27,163 nucleotides of DNA, taken from positions 1 to 27,163 of the IMG/VR virus record IMGVR_UViG_3300035201_000073; one strand, written 5' to 3'. Within the stretch, counting starts at the first letter, position 1, and each line of letters starts with the position of its first letter. A program made the position numbers and the translations under genes. This document shows, in pieces, positions 1-7,401 of this stretch. The DNA is from a virus. The notes under the pieces were generated by a model that ran no database searches, had not been told where the DNA came from, and saw nothing but the letters and a program-made list of their open reading frames with translations.

Positions 1-440
1 TTCCAAGGCAAAAGCTTGGAACTCACATTGAAGAACGCTTTACCTTCAGGGAACTTCCCCAAGGGTGCGTCTTCTTTATTAATGATATTCATCATGTCTC
101 TGTATTTAAGTTCCGCAAAATTCTCTCTGGTCGAAGACCAGATCCATAACCATACATCAATTCCAGATGCATCCCACCACTGTAACGCAGCAAGTTTCTC
201 CAGCTTGATCTTTAACGGAGTTCTACCCATACCCATAACCTCCACAAGACGCACAGGGTCACCCTGCAAGTAGTCGGGGGTGTATCGAATGTGGTGTGGA
301 AGTCTATGGACTTGGAAATCGGGACGGTTCAGACCGTACCTGACCCAAGCTGTGTTGTTCTTCTCGAAATGGCTTTCAGCCTCATCGCCCATCTGCGTGT
401 AACGCTGCTGATAGGACCCTTGATGGAAGGGCTGGTTCAT
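1..440 (-). CDS. Putative PD-(D/E)XK-like nuclease, partial at left edge
   Basis: An open frame of 146 codons starts at ATG 440-438 and runs off the left edge without a stop. The start overlaps the RusA stop as ATGA, which suggests coupled translation. Residues about 50-72 read as an acidic PDYL strand, a short turn and then LVEVMG, followed by a basic helix and a tryptophan-rich strand (WLWIW). This resembles the D...ExK core of small Holliday-junction-resolvase or VRR-NUC type nucleases, but the usual lysine is methionine here. It is the last gene of the leftward DNA-processing cluster. The nuclease call is an inference from motif layout; the C-terminus is not visible. Confidence 0.6.
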   Translation of the reverse strand, partial: MNQPFHQGSYQQRYTQMGDEAESHFEKNNTAWVRYGLNRPDFQVHRLPHHIRYTPDYLQGDPVRLVEVMGMGRTPLKIKLEKLAALQWWDASGIDVWLWIWSSTRENFAELKYRDMMNIINKEDAPLGKFPEGKAFFNVSSKLLPW

Positions 441-781
441 TTCTTTTCCCCGATGATCCGATATATCTGTAAGTCATCGTCGTAGGCGACACCGTTGAGA
501 GCGTCTTCTACTGCTTTCAGATAGTTCGTTGCGTCACCACGCAACGGACATTTCTCTGCTTCTAATGAAGTAATCGTAACGACTGTCTCTGTTCCAGTTA
601 GCAGGCAATGCAGTTCTACTGGTCCTTCAAATTTAGGACCTTCGTAGAGACTCTTTATGTGGTCCTCCCGTTCTCTGGTGTTCTTAGGTGTATAGGTACG
701 ACCGCTCTTGGTGAAGCGAGGCCGTCCCTTCACTTTAGGCTTGCCAGGAATGGTGAACGTATAAGAGTCAGGTGGTTGCAT
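437..781 (-). CDS. rusA: RusA-family Holliday junction resolvase
   Basis: This 114-aa protein matches the RusA endodeoxyribonuclease family in length and motif order. It has an N-terminal strand with IPGKPKVKGRPRF, the basic and aromatic signature of RusA, and a C-terminal half with GDATNYLKAVEDALNG followed by the acidic YDDD segment, which supply the conserved metal-binding aspartates. RusA dimers cut four-way junctions symmetrically and in phages resolve recombination or replication intermediates before packaging. The start at 781 overlaps the primase gene end by 14 bases, so it probably depends on coupled translation; only a weak ribosome site is visible. It sits next to primase and helicase genes. 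Confidence 0.93.
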   Translation of the reverse strand: MQPPDSYTFTIPGKPKVKGRPRFTKSGRTYTPKNTREREDHIKSLYEGPKFEGPVELHCLLTGTETVVTITSLEAEKCPLRGDATNYLKAVEDALNGVAYDDDLQIYRIIGEKK

Positions 782-1682
782 CAGCAGCTTTCTGCACTAG
801 GTTCCGTATCTGGGCATCTTGATCGTTACGTTCAGAGAACTTGCCGAGTCGTTGGTCCAGTCGTCGCACCCAATCCACGGTAGCGTCAAACGAATAGCCT
901 TGCCACAATAGGCTAGAAGCAAAGGCATACATCGTTGCTGATCTGTCTTGTGTGTTGAGGTCTTCCCATATCTTTTGGGCTGTCCCTTTGAACCCATCCT
1001 TGGGGCTGAAATCTTTAGATGGTTGTTTCAGCTTAGGTTTGGTTGCTTCGTACAGAGGGAGGAGGGATCTAATTCGCTGAACAGGCGTTCGGGCGTTCCA
1101 TGCTTGCTCCGTGAATGTCGTCACGTTGAGCATTCCTTCTGTATCAGGATCAAAGACTTCGTGTCTGCCTGTGTTCCTTTCGTGTGGGTAGGGGAGTCGT
1201 AAGCAGTTGCCTATTCTGTTGCTTTCAAGGAGTACCTGTTTCGGGTAGACCTCTCTTACGGGTACCTCTACAACCCTGCAAGCTCCGATCATGGCGTTGC
1301 GCCCTATCGAAGCTGAGATTGGTTCTTGGAGGTATACCCATACGTGGTAGCCCTTGCTCTTGGATGTTTCTTTCCAAGCCATAATGTTCTTGGCTTTCAG
1401 CAACCCAATGAGGTTGTCTGCGTGGATGCTGGAGATTTCTCCATCATCCAAGTCCACGGCTAACCAGTTGACGAGCCACACTCCGCTCTTTCTCCAGAGG
1501 GGGTAAACGCCAAGGGCTGGTCCGTCCCCTGTGAGGTGATCGGAGATACGTTCTTCCGTCACTGGACTGTATTCACCATCCTCCTCTAGGAGAGGAACAA
1601 CCCCATTGGATACATTGGCGAGGTGTCCCCCTCCATGGAGGGTGGCAAATTTTTCTTTGGTTACTTTAGTTATTCGACCCAT
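768..1682 (-). CDS. Archaeo-eukaryotic-type primase (TOTE-like AEP domain)
   Basis: This 304-aa protein has the order of motifs of archaeo-eukaryotic primases of the TOTE type: HLTGDG and GVYPL near residues 49-61, the metal-binding DxD of AVDLDDG at D77/D79, KSKGYHVWVYL with the nucleotide-binding His113, and VYPKQ followed by IGNCLRLPYPHE, the counterpart of the family's FPKQ...GNLIALP segment. About 100 residues follow as a C-terminal helical part (DRSATMYAFASSLLWQGYS), comparable to primase C-terminal domains. It likely makes primers or acts as a primase-polymerase for phage DNA. The gene overlaps the helicase gene by 13 bases, giving a primase-helicase pair. No polymerase gene is visible in the window. 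Confidence 0.85.
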   Translation of the reverse strand: MGRITKVTKEKFATLHGGGHLANVSNGVVPLLEEDGEYSPVTEERISDHLTGDGPALGVYPLWRKSGVWLVNWLAVDLDDGEISSIHADNLIGLLKAKNIMAWKETSKSKGYHVWVYLQEPISASIGRNAMIGACRVVEVPVREVYPKQVLLESNRIGNCLRLPYPHERNTGRHEVFDPDTEGMLNVTTFTEQAWNARTPVQRIRSLLPLYEATKPKLKQPSKDFSPKDGFKGTAQKIWEDLNTQDRSATMYAFASSLLWQGYSFDATVDWVRRLDQRLGKFSERNDQDAQIRNLVQKAADATT

Positions 1683-2647
1683 CTGTCATCACCTGGAATG
1701 TCACTCTCGTAATACTCTCGGACCAATCCGCATTGGGGGTCCATGAAGTAGTCGATGGGTGGGTTGGTTACGTGGCATGGTGGCCTCTTATTCTTGCAGA
1801 GATCCAACGATACCGATACGGAATGAACCCGTCGTTCGGCATCAGATAGTTTCGGGTTGTCTCGTTGACGGAATACGTTCAACTGCAGAATTGCGTACTC
1901 ATCTGCGTTGAATTTGCCGTCATCCATCCCTCTTGATTGGCCCCGAGTGGAGCCTTTCCCTGATTGATGGATGAGCGCTACTGGGAGATTCTCTGTTTCG
2001 GACCATTCCTTTAGCCCCTTAAGAACAGTGGATACTCCTTCGTATCCTGCTGCGCCTGGGAGTTGTTCAAGGAAATCGACCATAACGAATCTCGGTTTGA
2101 CCTGCCAGTAGTCCTCACATTCACGCATCGCTTCCGACATGTCGGGGAACGACAGTGCGTTAGGAAATATCTTAACCCTGTCAAGGAAGCCATCCTTGGC
2201 TTCTCGGATCTCATTAAGAACAATCTCATCTTCTGTGCGTAAGGCTTCTTCCACCTCGGCCAGATTCCGTTGGTAGAGAAGGGCATACAACTTGGAGACA
2301 ACAAGAATTTCTGGTTCATCTGGTGTGTAGATGACCCCATGAAAGTCTGGGTCCTCCAATAGGTTGCGTGCCATCGCTGAGAGGATGACAGCGGACTTGC
2401 CGCTGTGTGCTCTGCCTGTTACAACGAGTACGTCGCTGGGCCAAACCCCACGCATCTTCTTATCTATGTCGCTAAGACCTAGATAGAAGCAGTCGTGACT
2501 GCCTTTGGCATATTCAACCCATCGTTCTACTGCGTCGGATGTTGGTCTAAAGAATTTGTATTGGCTCTCTCCCTCAGGGAGATCGTGCCCTTCAAGAAGG
2601 GCGTCGATCTCCTCTGCGGTGAGGGCGACTGGTTCGCCCCCCTCCAT
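1670..2647 (-). CDS. DnaB/RecA-like replicative helicase ATPase
   Basis: This 325-aa protein carries a Walker A motif GRAHSGKS at residues 78-85, a Walker B strand RFVMVDFLEQL with Asp191, and a downstream LIHQSGKG segment near residue 226 that corresponds to the H3/sensor motif of DnaB and RecA folds. The layout fits the C-terminal motor domain of a hexameric DnaB-family helicase without the usual long N-terminal primase-binding domain. A short acidic N-terminus (residues 1-30) may be the partner-binding part. It precedes the primase gene and starts by TAATG overlap with the upstream gene, so both are probably made together as the replication motor. Confidence 0.85.
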   Translation of the reverse strand: MEGGEPVALTAEEIDALLEGHDLPEGESQYKFFRPTSDAVERWVEYAKGSHDCFYLGLSDIDKKMRGVWPSDVLVVTGRAHSGKSAVILSAMARNLLEDPDFHGVIYTPDEPEILVVSKLYALLYQRNLAEVEEALRTEDEIVLNEIREAKDGFLDRVKIFPNALSFPDMSEAMRECEDYWQVKPRFVMVDFLEQLPGAAGYEGVSTVLKGLKEWSETENLPVALIHQSGKGSTRGQSRGMDDGKFNADEYAILQLNVFRQRDNPKLSDAERRVHSVSVSLDLCKNKRPPCHVTNPPIDYFMDPQCGLVREYYESDIPGDDRWVE

Positions 2648-3405
2648 TAGTTGCCCTTATAGGCGAATGCTTGGAGTTCTTCTCGTCGGCCAAGCCAGTC
2701 CCATTCGATGGCGTCATCTTGGGTTTGTCCAGAAGCTTGATCCCAGACTTTGAGGGGGACATTGCTGTCTCCATCATTTACCCAGATGCCTACGTCACGG
2801 GCTACCTGCATACCGAGGCGAGCGAGAGCATCTTTAGATACTGAGAAGTTGGGGAAGTTCTTCCCTGTCTTCGTCAGGTCCGTAGAGCCATCTGCCTTTT
2901 CTTTCACTTCGTACACCTTGATTGTGCCGCCGTTCTCGTCGGCCCATTCGTTAGGTTGAAATGCTAGAAGGTTGAACGCTGTTTGGGTTTGCTCTGCGTT
3001 CTTCCCTAGACAGAAGTCAACTCGCTTATACACACGCCCAGTTACTCGTCCTCCTGCTGGTGCAGCTTGCGCTGGTGCAGGAGCGGCAGCTACTGATGTG
3101 GCTGTCGGGCCACTCGGAGCGGCCTGCGTGGGGGCGCTTGCTTGACTATTTGAAGACCTGGAAACGCCGCTTTTCAGGCGACGCATCACAACCCCATCAG
3201 GAGACAAATCTATTTCTTGTCCTGATTGGCGAAGGACTTCCGTCTTCACAGTTTCAAACAATGAGGTGGCTTCGGCAATAATGCCGTCGTCACCCATGGA
3301 CTCAGGGACACTCCGCTCTATAGATAGCGTGTAGTCCGCTGTTTCATATGGTGCTTCACTTACTTTCTGTGTGAAGCTGACTGTTAACTTTGCTGTATCA
3401 GTCAT
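2647..3405 (-). CDS. Unknown protein of replication cluster, possible ssDNA-binding protein
   Basis: The 252-aa product has two parts joined by an Ala/Pro-rich linker at about residues 84-119. The N-terminal part is beta-rich then helical (LSIERSV...TSLFETVKTEVLRQ). The C-terminal part begins TGRVYKRVDFCLGK and ends EWDWLGRREELQAFAYKGN. No family is recognised with certainty. Its place between a Cas4/RecB-like nuclease and the helicase is where phages often code a single-strand-binding or annealing protein, and the flexible linker would fit; this is context-based inference. ATG at 3405 is preceded by an AAGG ribosome site at 4-5 bases. Confidence 0.85.
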   Translation of the reverse strand: MTDTAKLTVSFTQKVSEAPYETADYTLSIERSVPESMGDDGIIAEATSLFETVKTEVLRQSGQEIDLSPDGVVMRRLKSGVSRSSNSQASAPTQAAPSGPTATSVAAAPAPAQAAPAGGRVTGRVYKRVDFCLGKNAEQTQTAFNLLAFQPNEWADENGGTIKVYEVKEKADGSTDLTKTGKNFPNFSVSKDALARLGMQVARDVGIWVNDGDSNVPLKVWDQASGQTQDDAIEWDWLGRREELQAFAYKGN

Positions 3406-3423
3406 ATTTACCTTTCTCCCTGA

Positions 3424-4194
3424 TTACCAAGGATTATCTCCGAGGTGTTCCCCTCGGCATTTGCCTGCCTGCCAGACAGGACACCATTTCGGGGAGCAGT
3501 GCCAGCCTCCCCAATTCATAGGCCATGGTACTTGATTTGAAGCAATCGTCGGCACCATGGACCAACATAATTCTATGAACGCATCCTTGTGTCCCTGTGT
3601 TCGTTCAATGGGGATGATCTGCACCTTCCCATTTACCAGTACACATAACACAAACTCCTCTGTGTCGAATGCGAGACAGTAAGCGTGACTTTGTATGTCC
3701 CAACGCTTCTTCTCCCAAGGTTCGTACTCTCTGCCAGGATTCTTCCAATCCCAGATGGCACCCGACTTGTCGATCCAGTCAGCGGTCCCCGTCAAGATCA
3801 GGTCCACATTGTTTCTTACCCCTAGAGATATCTCGAATGATTCTTCTATCCCCACGGGGTCAAGGTTGGGCATCACCTCTCTGTGCCATGCCTCAACATT
3901 CGCCATCACTGTGTCCACGGTCTTCTCGTAGCTGTGTCTCCACTCCTCTACCTTGGGTGCTTCGTTGACTAGATAGTCTTCCGCCACATTCAGTAACTCA
4001 TCTAAAGTCAACGGAGCTAAGGCGTGCATCATCCCCTCGCCATAAGTTTCTATGGCGTGGTGAACTGCGTTACCCCTAAGCAGATCTGATGTTTCTTTTT
4101 GTGGGCCTACAAGTTTGTATCGTTCTTGTCTTGCTTGCTCAGGGCATCGCAAGAAAGTGTTGATCCAACTTTGTCTTAGCCTGATTTCTATCAT
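3424..4194 (-). CDS. Cas4/RecB-like PD-(D/E)XK exonuclease with predicted Fe-S cluster
   Basis: This 256-aa protein shows the full RecB-family nuclease signature: His45/His46 in GNAVHHAIE, Asp139 in GTADWID, Asp149-x-Lys151 in WDWKN, and Gln168...Tyr172 in QSHAYCLA. Cys17 (RCPEQ) plus Cys233, Cys238 and Cys246 near the C-terminus form the split four-cysteine pattern that holds a 4Fe-4S cluster in Cas4 and AddB nucleases. It probably resects DNA ends in phage recombination or replication. The start has a GGGAG ribosome site and follows a terminator-like double hairpin, so it may begin its own transcription unit. Confidence 0.9.
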   Translation of the reverse strand: MIEIRLRQSWINTFLRCPEQARQERYKLVGPQKETSDLLRGNAVHHAIETYGEGMMHALAPLTLDELLNVAEDYLVNEAPKVEEWRHSYEKTVDTVMANVEAWHREVMPNLDPVGIEESFEISLGVRNNVDLILTGTADWIDKSGAIWDWKNPGREYEPWEKKRWDIQSHAYCLAFDTEEFVLCVLVNGKVQIIPIERTQGHKDAFIELCWSMVPTIASNQVPWPMNWGGWHCSPKWCPVWQAGKCRGEHLGDNPW

Positions 4195-4222
4195 GTTTCT
4201 CCCGTTCTCCCTTTATACCCAA

Positions 4223-4258
4223 GTGGGTGCCCAGTAGGGAGAGGAACTGGGCACCCAC
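4223..4258. repeat. 13-bp perfect inverted repeat (hairpin) upstream of the nuclease gene
   Basis: The arms GTGGGTGCCCAGT (4223-4235) and ACTGGGCACCCAC (4246-4258) are perfectly complementary with a 10-base loop. In leftward mRNA it lies in the leader of the Cas4-like nuclease, just after the hairpin at 4266-4301. It could be a second terminator, an attenuator or an mRNA stabiliser. Confidence 0.85.
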
Positions 4259-4265
4259 AAATAAT

Positions 4266-4301
4266 ATGGGGGGTGACCCCTTTGAGGGGGTCACCCCCCA
4301 T
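4266..4301 (-). terminator. Strong hairpin, likely leftward terminator after Endonuclease VII gene
   Basis: The arms 4266-4280 and 4287-4301 form a 15-bp perfect stem (ATGGGGGGTGACCCC and its complement) with a 6-base loop. On the leftward transcript the stem is followed by ATATTATTTGT, a moderately U-rich tract. It lies 22 bases past the Endonuclease VII stop, so partial termination between the two nuclease genes is likely. Confidence 0.75.
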
Positions 4302-4323
4302 TATACGGCTTACAAGGTTAGCG

Positions 4324-4749
4324 TCAAGCATCCGCATTTTCCAAGTACACCGCTGCGTTAAGAAGACGATCTGTTTCCTCCCTCATAAACCCGATACCAC
4401 GGTTGCAGGTGTTGCAAAGCAGTCCCCTTACTTTTCCAGTGAGATGGCAATGGTCCACCACCAATAGTTCGGTGATGGGATGCTCGCTGTCAGTGGACTG
4501 ACAGATAGCACACTTGCCTTCCTGCTCCTCAAACATGCGGCTGTAATCTTCGGGGGTGATCCCGTATCGGTGCAGAGTTTTCTTTCTGCGCCATTCAGGT
4601 CCCCGTTTACGTTCGTATTCACGCATGTCTTGGTTGTGGCAGGTCCGACATCGTGAACGTACGCCGAGTTTACCTGTTGATTGTTTATGAAAATTTGTGA
4701 GTGGCTGAGGGTTATCCTCAGGACAGTCAGAGTTGTAACAGGTTTTCAT
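4324..4749 (-). CDS. Recombination endonuclease VII (HNH/zinc fold)
   Basis: The 141-aa product matches the phage T4 Endonuclease VII family. It has an N-terminal cysteine-rich segment (CYNSDC...CRTCH), the helix GITPEDYSRMFEEQEGKCAICQ typical of the family, the catalytic DHCH motif, and the closing GLLCNTCNRGIGF zinc-binding pair. These enzymes cut branched DNA such as Holliday junctions and mismatches. A second junction resolvase (RusA) lies in the same leftward cluster, so there may be redundancy or division of labour. The start overlaps the upstream stop as ATGA and has a strong GGAGG site. Confidence 0.93.
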   Translation of the reverse strand: MKTCYNSDCPEDNPQPLTNFHKQSTGKLGVRSRCRTCHNQDMREYERKRGPEWRRKKTLHRYGITPEDYSRMFEEQEGKCAICQSTDSEHPITELLVVDHCHLTGKVRGLLCNTCNRGIGFMREETDRLLNAAVYLENADA

Positions 4750-5120
4750 CCGACCTCCGAATCCAACACAGATGCGGTATCCAAAGGACCGATCTTGTTT
4801 ACTCGTTCACGTTTAGCTCTGGTAGTCATGTCATGACTCCGCTGTTTGGACAGTCCGATGTACCTTCCACTTTCAGCAGAGTTGGATGTTTCCAGACTCA
4901 TATCCAGCAGTGCGTGTCTACGTTCGTAGCCTGCTATGTCTCTCCACATGGCTGTATGTCTAGCTGCGTAGTCATAGAAAGATAGACGGTCCTTCACCCT
5001 TCCCATCAAATGTGTTTCCGCACATTCACTTAACATCTGATGAAACTCCTCAGATGGCAGATCGAGTATCTCCTTGAAGATCTCGGATAGGTCAATTTCG
5101 GGTTGGTCATATGATTGCAT
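4746..5120 (-). CDS. Unknown 124-aa protein
   Basis: No family is recognised. The N-terminal half is acidic and helical (EIDLSEIFKEILDLPSEEF), followed by a helix rich in aromatic residues and histidine (FYDYAARHTAMWRDIAGYERRHALL), then a basic stretch (SKQRSHDMTTRAKRERVNK). The start at 5120 overlaps the preceding stop as TAATG behind a GGAGGAG ribosome site, and its end overlaps the Endonuclease VII start as ATGA, so it is translated in series with both neighbours. A role tied to Endonuclease VII is possible but not shown. Confidence 0.8.
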   Translation of the reverse strand: MQSYDQPEIDLSEIFKEILDLPSEEFHQMLSECAETHLMGRVKDRLSFYDYAARHTAMWRDIAGYERRHALLDMSLETSNSAESGRYIGLSKQRSHDMTTRAKRERVNKIGPLDTASVLDSEVG

Positions 5121-5290
5121 TATTCTTTCTCCTCCTGATCCCTAACAAGGGACTCGTAATAGTTCTTTGCTTCATACTTATCCACAAAGAAGTCCTTAAA
5201 TTGTCCGTCCTGTAGGACGAGCCAACCGTTTCGGTAACGGCCACTTCCCCCTGCAGGAAACGCATATTCTTTTATTTCGTAATCAAACAC
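5120..5290 (-). CDS. Unknown 56-aa protein starting at an internal GTG
   Basis: The frame is open upstream to 5509, but that part lies over another credible gene in a different frame. GTG at 5290-5288 is preceded by GGAGG with a 7-base gap and overlaps the neighbour's stop (GTGTTTGA), so it is the best start. The product begins MFDYEIKEY, contains GRYRNGWLVLQDGQFKDFF and ends with an acidic EEKE tail. It looks like a small beta-rich domain. No known family is recognised. Confidence 0.72.
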   Translation of the reverse strand: MFDYEIKEYAFPAGGSGRYRNGWLVLQDGQFKDFFVDKYEAKNYYESLVRDQEEKE

Positions 5291-5555
5291 CAGCTTGCCT
5301 CCGCTGTTTATCTGTCCAATCCAGATGAGGGTTAGCTCTAATAATATCCACCATGGAATAGGCATCGGAGAACACAAGGGGGTTGTCGCGCTTGCCAGAG
5401 GGTTTCTTCTTAGAAGGTTCCCCTCTGTGTTTGTTGGCACGCTCCCGTCGTTCTCTCTCGTAGGTCGATTTGACAGACTTACAGAGGTCACATCGACAGC
5501 CTCTCCCATAGTTGGTTATTGAGGGTTCCCCCTCACATGAATGACGTTTAGTCAT
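5283..5555 (-). CDS. Small basic protein with cysteine cluster
   Basis: ATG at 5555 has an AAGGAG site at good spacing and gives 90 aa; a start further upstream at 5603 lacks such a site and would run through the neighbour. The product has Cys7, Cys20, Cys22 and Cys25 in the arrangement C...GRGCRCDLCK, followed by a strongly basic helix (YERERRERANKHR). This pattern occurs in small phage and actinobacterial proteins that probably bind zinc and nucleic acid. The 8-base overlap with the upstream gene and the overlap with the downstream one fit a coupled run of tiny genes. Confidence 0.78.
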   Translation of the reverse strand: MTKRHSCEGEPSITNYGRGCRCDLCKSVKSTYERERRERANKHRGEPSKKKPSGKRDNPLVFSDAYSMVDIIRANPHLDWTDKQRRQAGV

Positions 5556-5757
5556 CGAGTTCTCCTTGTGGGAACGGGATGACGTTATCCATGTCTGGGT
5601 CAATAGGTTCTAGGGGATCAGGGTCAAGGATTTTGAGTGCCTTGTACAGATCCTCCTCCATTCGGGATGACATATGGTTCAGCACGTGCATGGCATCGTG
5701 AACTGTGTCGAACAACGCAAGCAATATGTTGTTCTGTTCGTCGGTTAGGTCACTCAC
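5548..5757 (-). CDS. Unknown 69-aa acidic helical protein
   Basis: The product starts at GTG 5757, behind a GGGGG ribosome site four bases away and directly after the previous stop. It has a long amphipathic helix (residues about 5-45, EQNNILLALFDTVHDAMHVLNHM) and an acidic, proline-rich tail (DPDPLEPIDPDMD). No family is recognised. Overlap with the next gene suggests coupled translation. Confidence 0.72.
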   Translation of the reverse strand: MSDLTDEQNNILLALFDTVHDAMHVLNHMSSRMEEDLYKALKILDPDPLEPIDPDMDNVIPFPQGELDD

Positions 5758-5940
5758 TTAGCCCCCTATATGTTTGTTTACTTCAGACCACACCTTTAAG
5801 CGGTCATCGATCCTGCGATCCAATAGCTCATTGAACCATTCGTTATCGTCATCGATAAGTCTGTCCACATGATAAATAATGGCATCCTCTATCGCTTTCA
5901 TTAAGCGACCAGTAATCGTGTTGTCTTCCCAATCACTCAT
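5758..5940 (-). CDS. Unknown 60-aa acidic protein
   Basis: ATG at 5940 follows a strong GGAGG site at 6 bases and overlaps the upstream gene by 8 bases. The product is short and charged, with a predicted helical body (GRLMKAIEDAIIYHVDRLIDDDNEWFNELLDRRIDD). No family is recognised. Its tight packing and good ribosome site are the evidence for coding. Confidence 0.7.
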   Translation of the reverse strand: MSDWEDNTITGRLMKAIEDAIIYHVDRLIDDDNEWFNELLDRRIDDRLKVWSEVNKHIGG

Positions 5941-6217
5941 AGTATTCCTCCATGTCAGTCATGCTCCGATCCCAACAAGGTGGACACAGGTAGTGCGGCC
6001 CAGGAAATGGTCTGCCCAATAGCTCCGAGAATTGAGAGTTCATAACGATCTCCCTGTCCTGAGGACTCTTGTCAGGCCATACCCGTTGAACCATGTCACC
6101 CCCCACCCATTGCTTGATCTCTTTGATATTTACTTTGGTTGTTCCAATGCCTTGACATACTTCACAAACGGCATGAGCCAACACTTCATCAGCGTTAATA
6201 ATCACAGGTTTCTCCAA
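5933..6217 (-). CDS. Small CxxC protein, zinc-ribbon-like
   Basis: The 94-aa product has two CxxC pairs, Cys18/Cys21 (AVCEVCQG) and a late pair in YLCPPCWD, which would make a zinc-ribbon-like site around a charged helical middle. The apparent start is TTG at 6217, inside the end of the previous gene, with only a weak ribosome site, so the true start is uncertain. The next gene upstream also has a two-pair cysteine layout. A DNA- or RNA-binding role is an inference. Confidence 0.7.
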   Translation of the reverse strand: MEKPVIINADEVLAHAVCEVCQGIGTTKVNIKEIKQWVGGDMVQRVWPDKSPQDREIVMNSQFSELLGRPFPGPHYLCPPCWDRSMTDMEEYYE

Positions 6218-6414
6218 TCCATTAGCTCACGGGTGATAGGCCAAGGTGCGACCTGACCAACCCCTGCATAATCCAATATCGCTTCATCTTCACCGCATGG
6301 GGAACACACATAAGTGCGGTTATTCATGCGAGATAAAGCATTTATCTCCTCGGGATACAGCATCTCATTGCGTCTGCATCGTGGACACACGTTGTATGTA
6401 CGCATGTTAATCAT
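6202..6414 (-). CDS. Small zinc-ribbon-like protein
   Basis: The 70-aa product starts at ATG 6414 by TAATG overlap, behind GGAG. It has CPRC at residues 10-13 and CSPC about 25 residues later, the four-cysteine pattern of a zinc ribbon, followed by a short acidic and aromatic tail. Such miniature proteins often bind nucleic acid or host polymerase, but nothing here shows a partner. Confidence 0.75.
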   Translation of the reverse strand: MINMRTYNVCPRCRRNEMLYPEEINALSRMNNRTYVCSPCGEDEAILDYAGVGQVAPWPITRELMDWRNL

Positions 6415-6632
6415 TACTCATCTCCTAGTTCGCTGAAGTCAACTTCAGGATCTTCTACAAACATCTGCAGTTTGATCTTGTCTGCATATGTTTCTATGTG
6501 TTCGAGGTCAGCCAGAAGTTGATCGATTCTGGCTCCCTCCTGTTTGTTTAATTGTTTCTTTAACTTCTCCACCTTTCTCAAGGTGAAGACAATGAACGCA
6601 TAAATGCGTCTTTCTAATTCGGTAAAGGCCAT
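6414..6632 (-). CDS. Unknown 72-aa coiled-coil-like protein
   Basis: ATG at 6632 is preceded by an AGGGGGG ribosome site. The product is nearly all helix, with a hydrophobic start (RRIYAFIVFTLRKVEKLKKQL), a heptad-like middle and an acidic end (EVDFSELGDE). It may oligomerise. No family is recognised. It follows the Gp88-family gene by 10 bases. Confidence 0.72.
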   Translation of the reverse strand: MAFTELERRIYAFIVFTLRKVEKLKKQLNKQEGARIDQLLADLEHIETYADKIKLQMFVEDPEVDFSELGDE

Positions 6633-6642
6633 AGCCCCCCCT

Positions 6643-7398
6643 TCACTTGGAGGCTGAGAAACGCACGTTGTTGACGCCCGTTATACACAGCCCACATTCG
6701 AGACAGGCTCCTCGGCCTGTCCGATCTTTATTCCATTTAACCAACGGGACCTTGCCTGTCAGTTCGGGACAGCGTGGCCCTCGCCTCTGGTCAGGGAACG
6801 TCCGAGCCAAAGCTTCGGTCGCTGCCCAACTCTCAGCGGTAAAGGCCAGCTTCACCCATGGGTAAGTCTTACTTGTACGGCGTGCCTGCTTCACGTTGTC
6901 TTTATCTACCGATAGGTAGACGACAAGGTTGTCAGCTTGCAGTCGCCTGATTGCATTGAATGTTCTGGTGTACAACCAGAACTTGACTTGTGGGAATCGT
7001 TGACAGACTCGCCTGACGGCAGTCGCAAACTCAGGTGTCGGGATGTCTCCATCCCAGAACCACCTGAACACCCAGTCCTCTGGCTCACTCCATTTCTGCA
7101 TGTACTTGAACGATTGCTCAACTACGGCATACAAGAGTTCTTCCAGCTTGTCTGGATCGTGCAGGTGAGGCTTGACTAGCTGCCAGTTTCTTTCCAACGC
7201 ATTGCTCATATTTGTGAATATGTTCTCCAACTTGAGTGCATAACACATAGCCTCACAAGTTGGAGTGGACCCCCAGCATGACTTAATTGCTGGGAGTCCA
7301 AACGCATTTGGAACCCTGACATAAGCCTCATTGCCCGTTTCGTATTTGCGCTGCAACACAGGTGCAGTCTTACGATCCGTGCTTAAGTGTAGGTTCAA
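6643..7398 (-). CDS. Mycobacteriophage Gp88-family protein
   Basis: The 251-aa protein matches the phage Gp88 family (named after mycobacteriophage L5 gp88). It shows an N-terminal cysteine group in SCWGSTPTCEAMCYA near residues 40-54, a central FRWFWDGDIPTPEFA segment, the VKFWLYTRT strand typical of the family, and a C-terminal cysteine group with CLECGLC. The cysteine layout suggests a metal or Fe-S centre, but the biochemical role is not established. TTG at 7398 is chosen because a GGGAG site lies six bases upstream. The family is common in actinobacteriophages, which gives a weak host clue. Confidence 0.88.
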   Translation of the reverse strand: MNLHLSTDRKTAPVLQRKYETGNEAYVRVPNAFGLPAIKSCWGSTPTCEAMCYALKLENIFTNMSNALERNWQLVKPHLHDPDKLEELLYAVVEQSFKYMQKWSEPEDWVFRWFWDGDIPTPEFATAVRRVCQRFPQVKFWLYTRTFNAIRRLQADNLVVYLSVDKDNVKQARRTSKTYPWVKLAFTAESWAATEALARTFPDQRRGPRCPELTGKVPLVKWNKDRTGRGACLECGLCITGVNNVRFSASK

Positions 7399-7401
7399 TG
7401 T

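Noticed and set aside
16-485. Plus-strand open frames at the left edge
   Set aside because: The minus-strand frame over the same bases continues the operon with an ATGA overlap and has a nuclease-like motif layout; the plus frames have neither.
5291-5509. Upstream extension of the 56-aa gene
   Set aside because: It overlaps the cysteine-cluster gene fully, lacks a ribosome site, and its residues do not look like a domain; the internal GTG has a perfect ribosome site.
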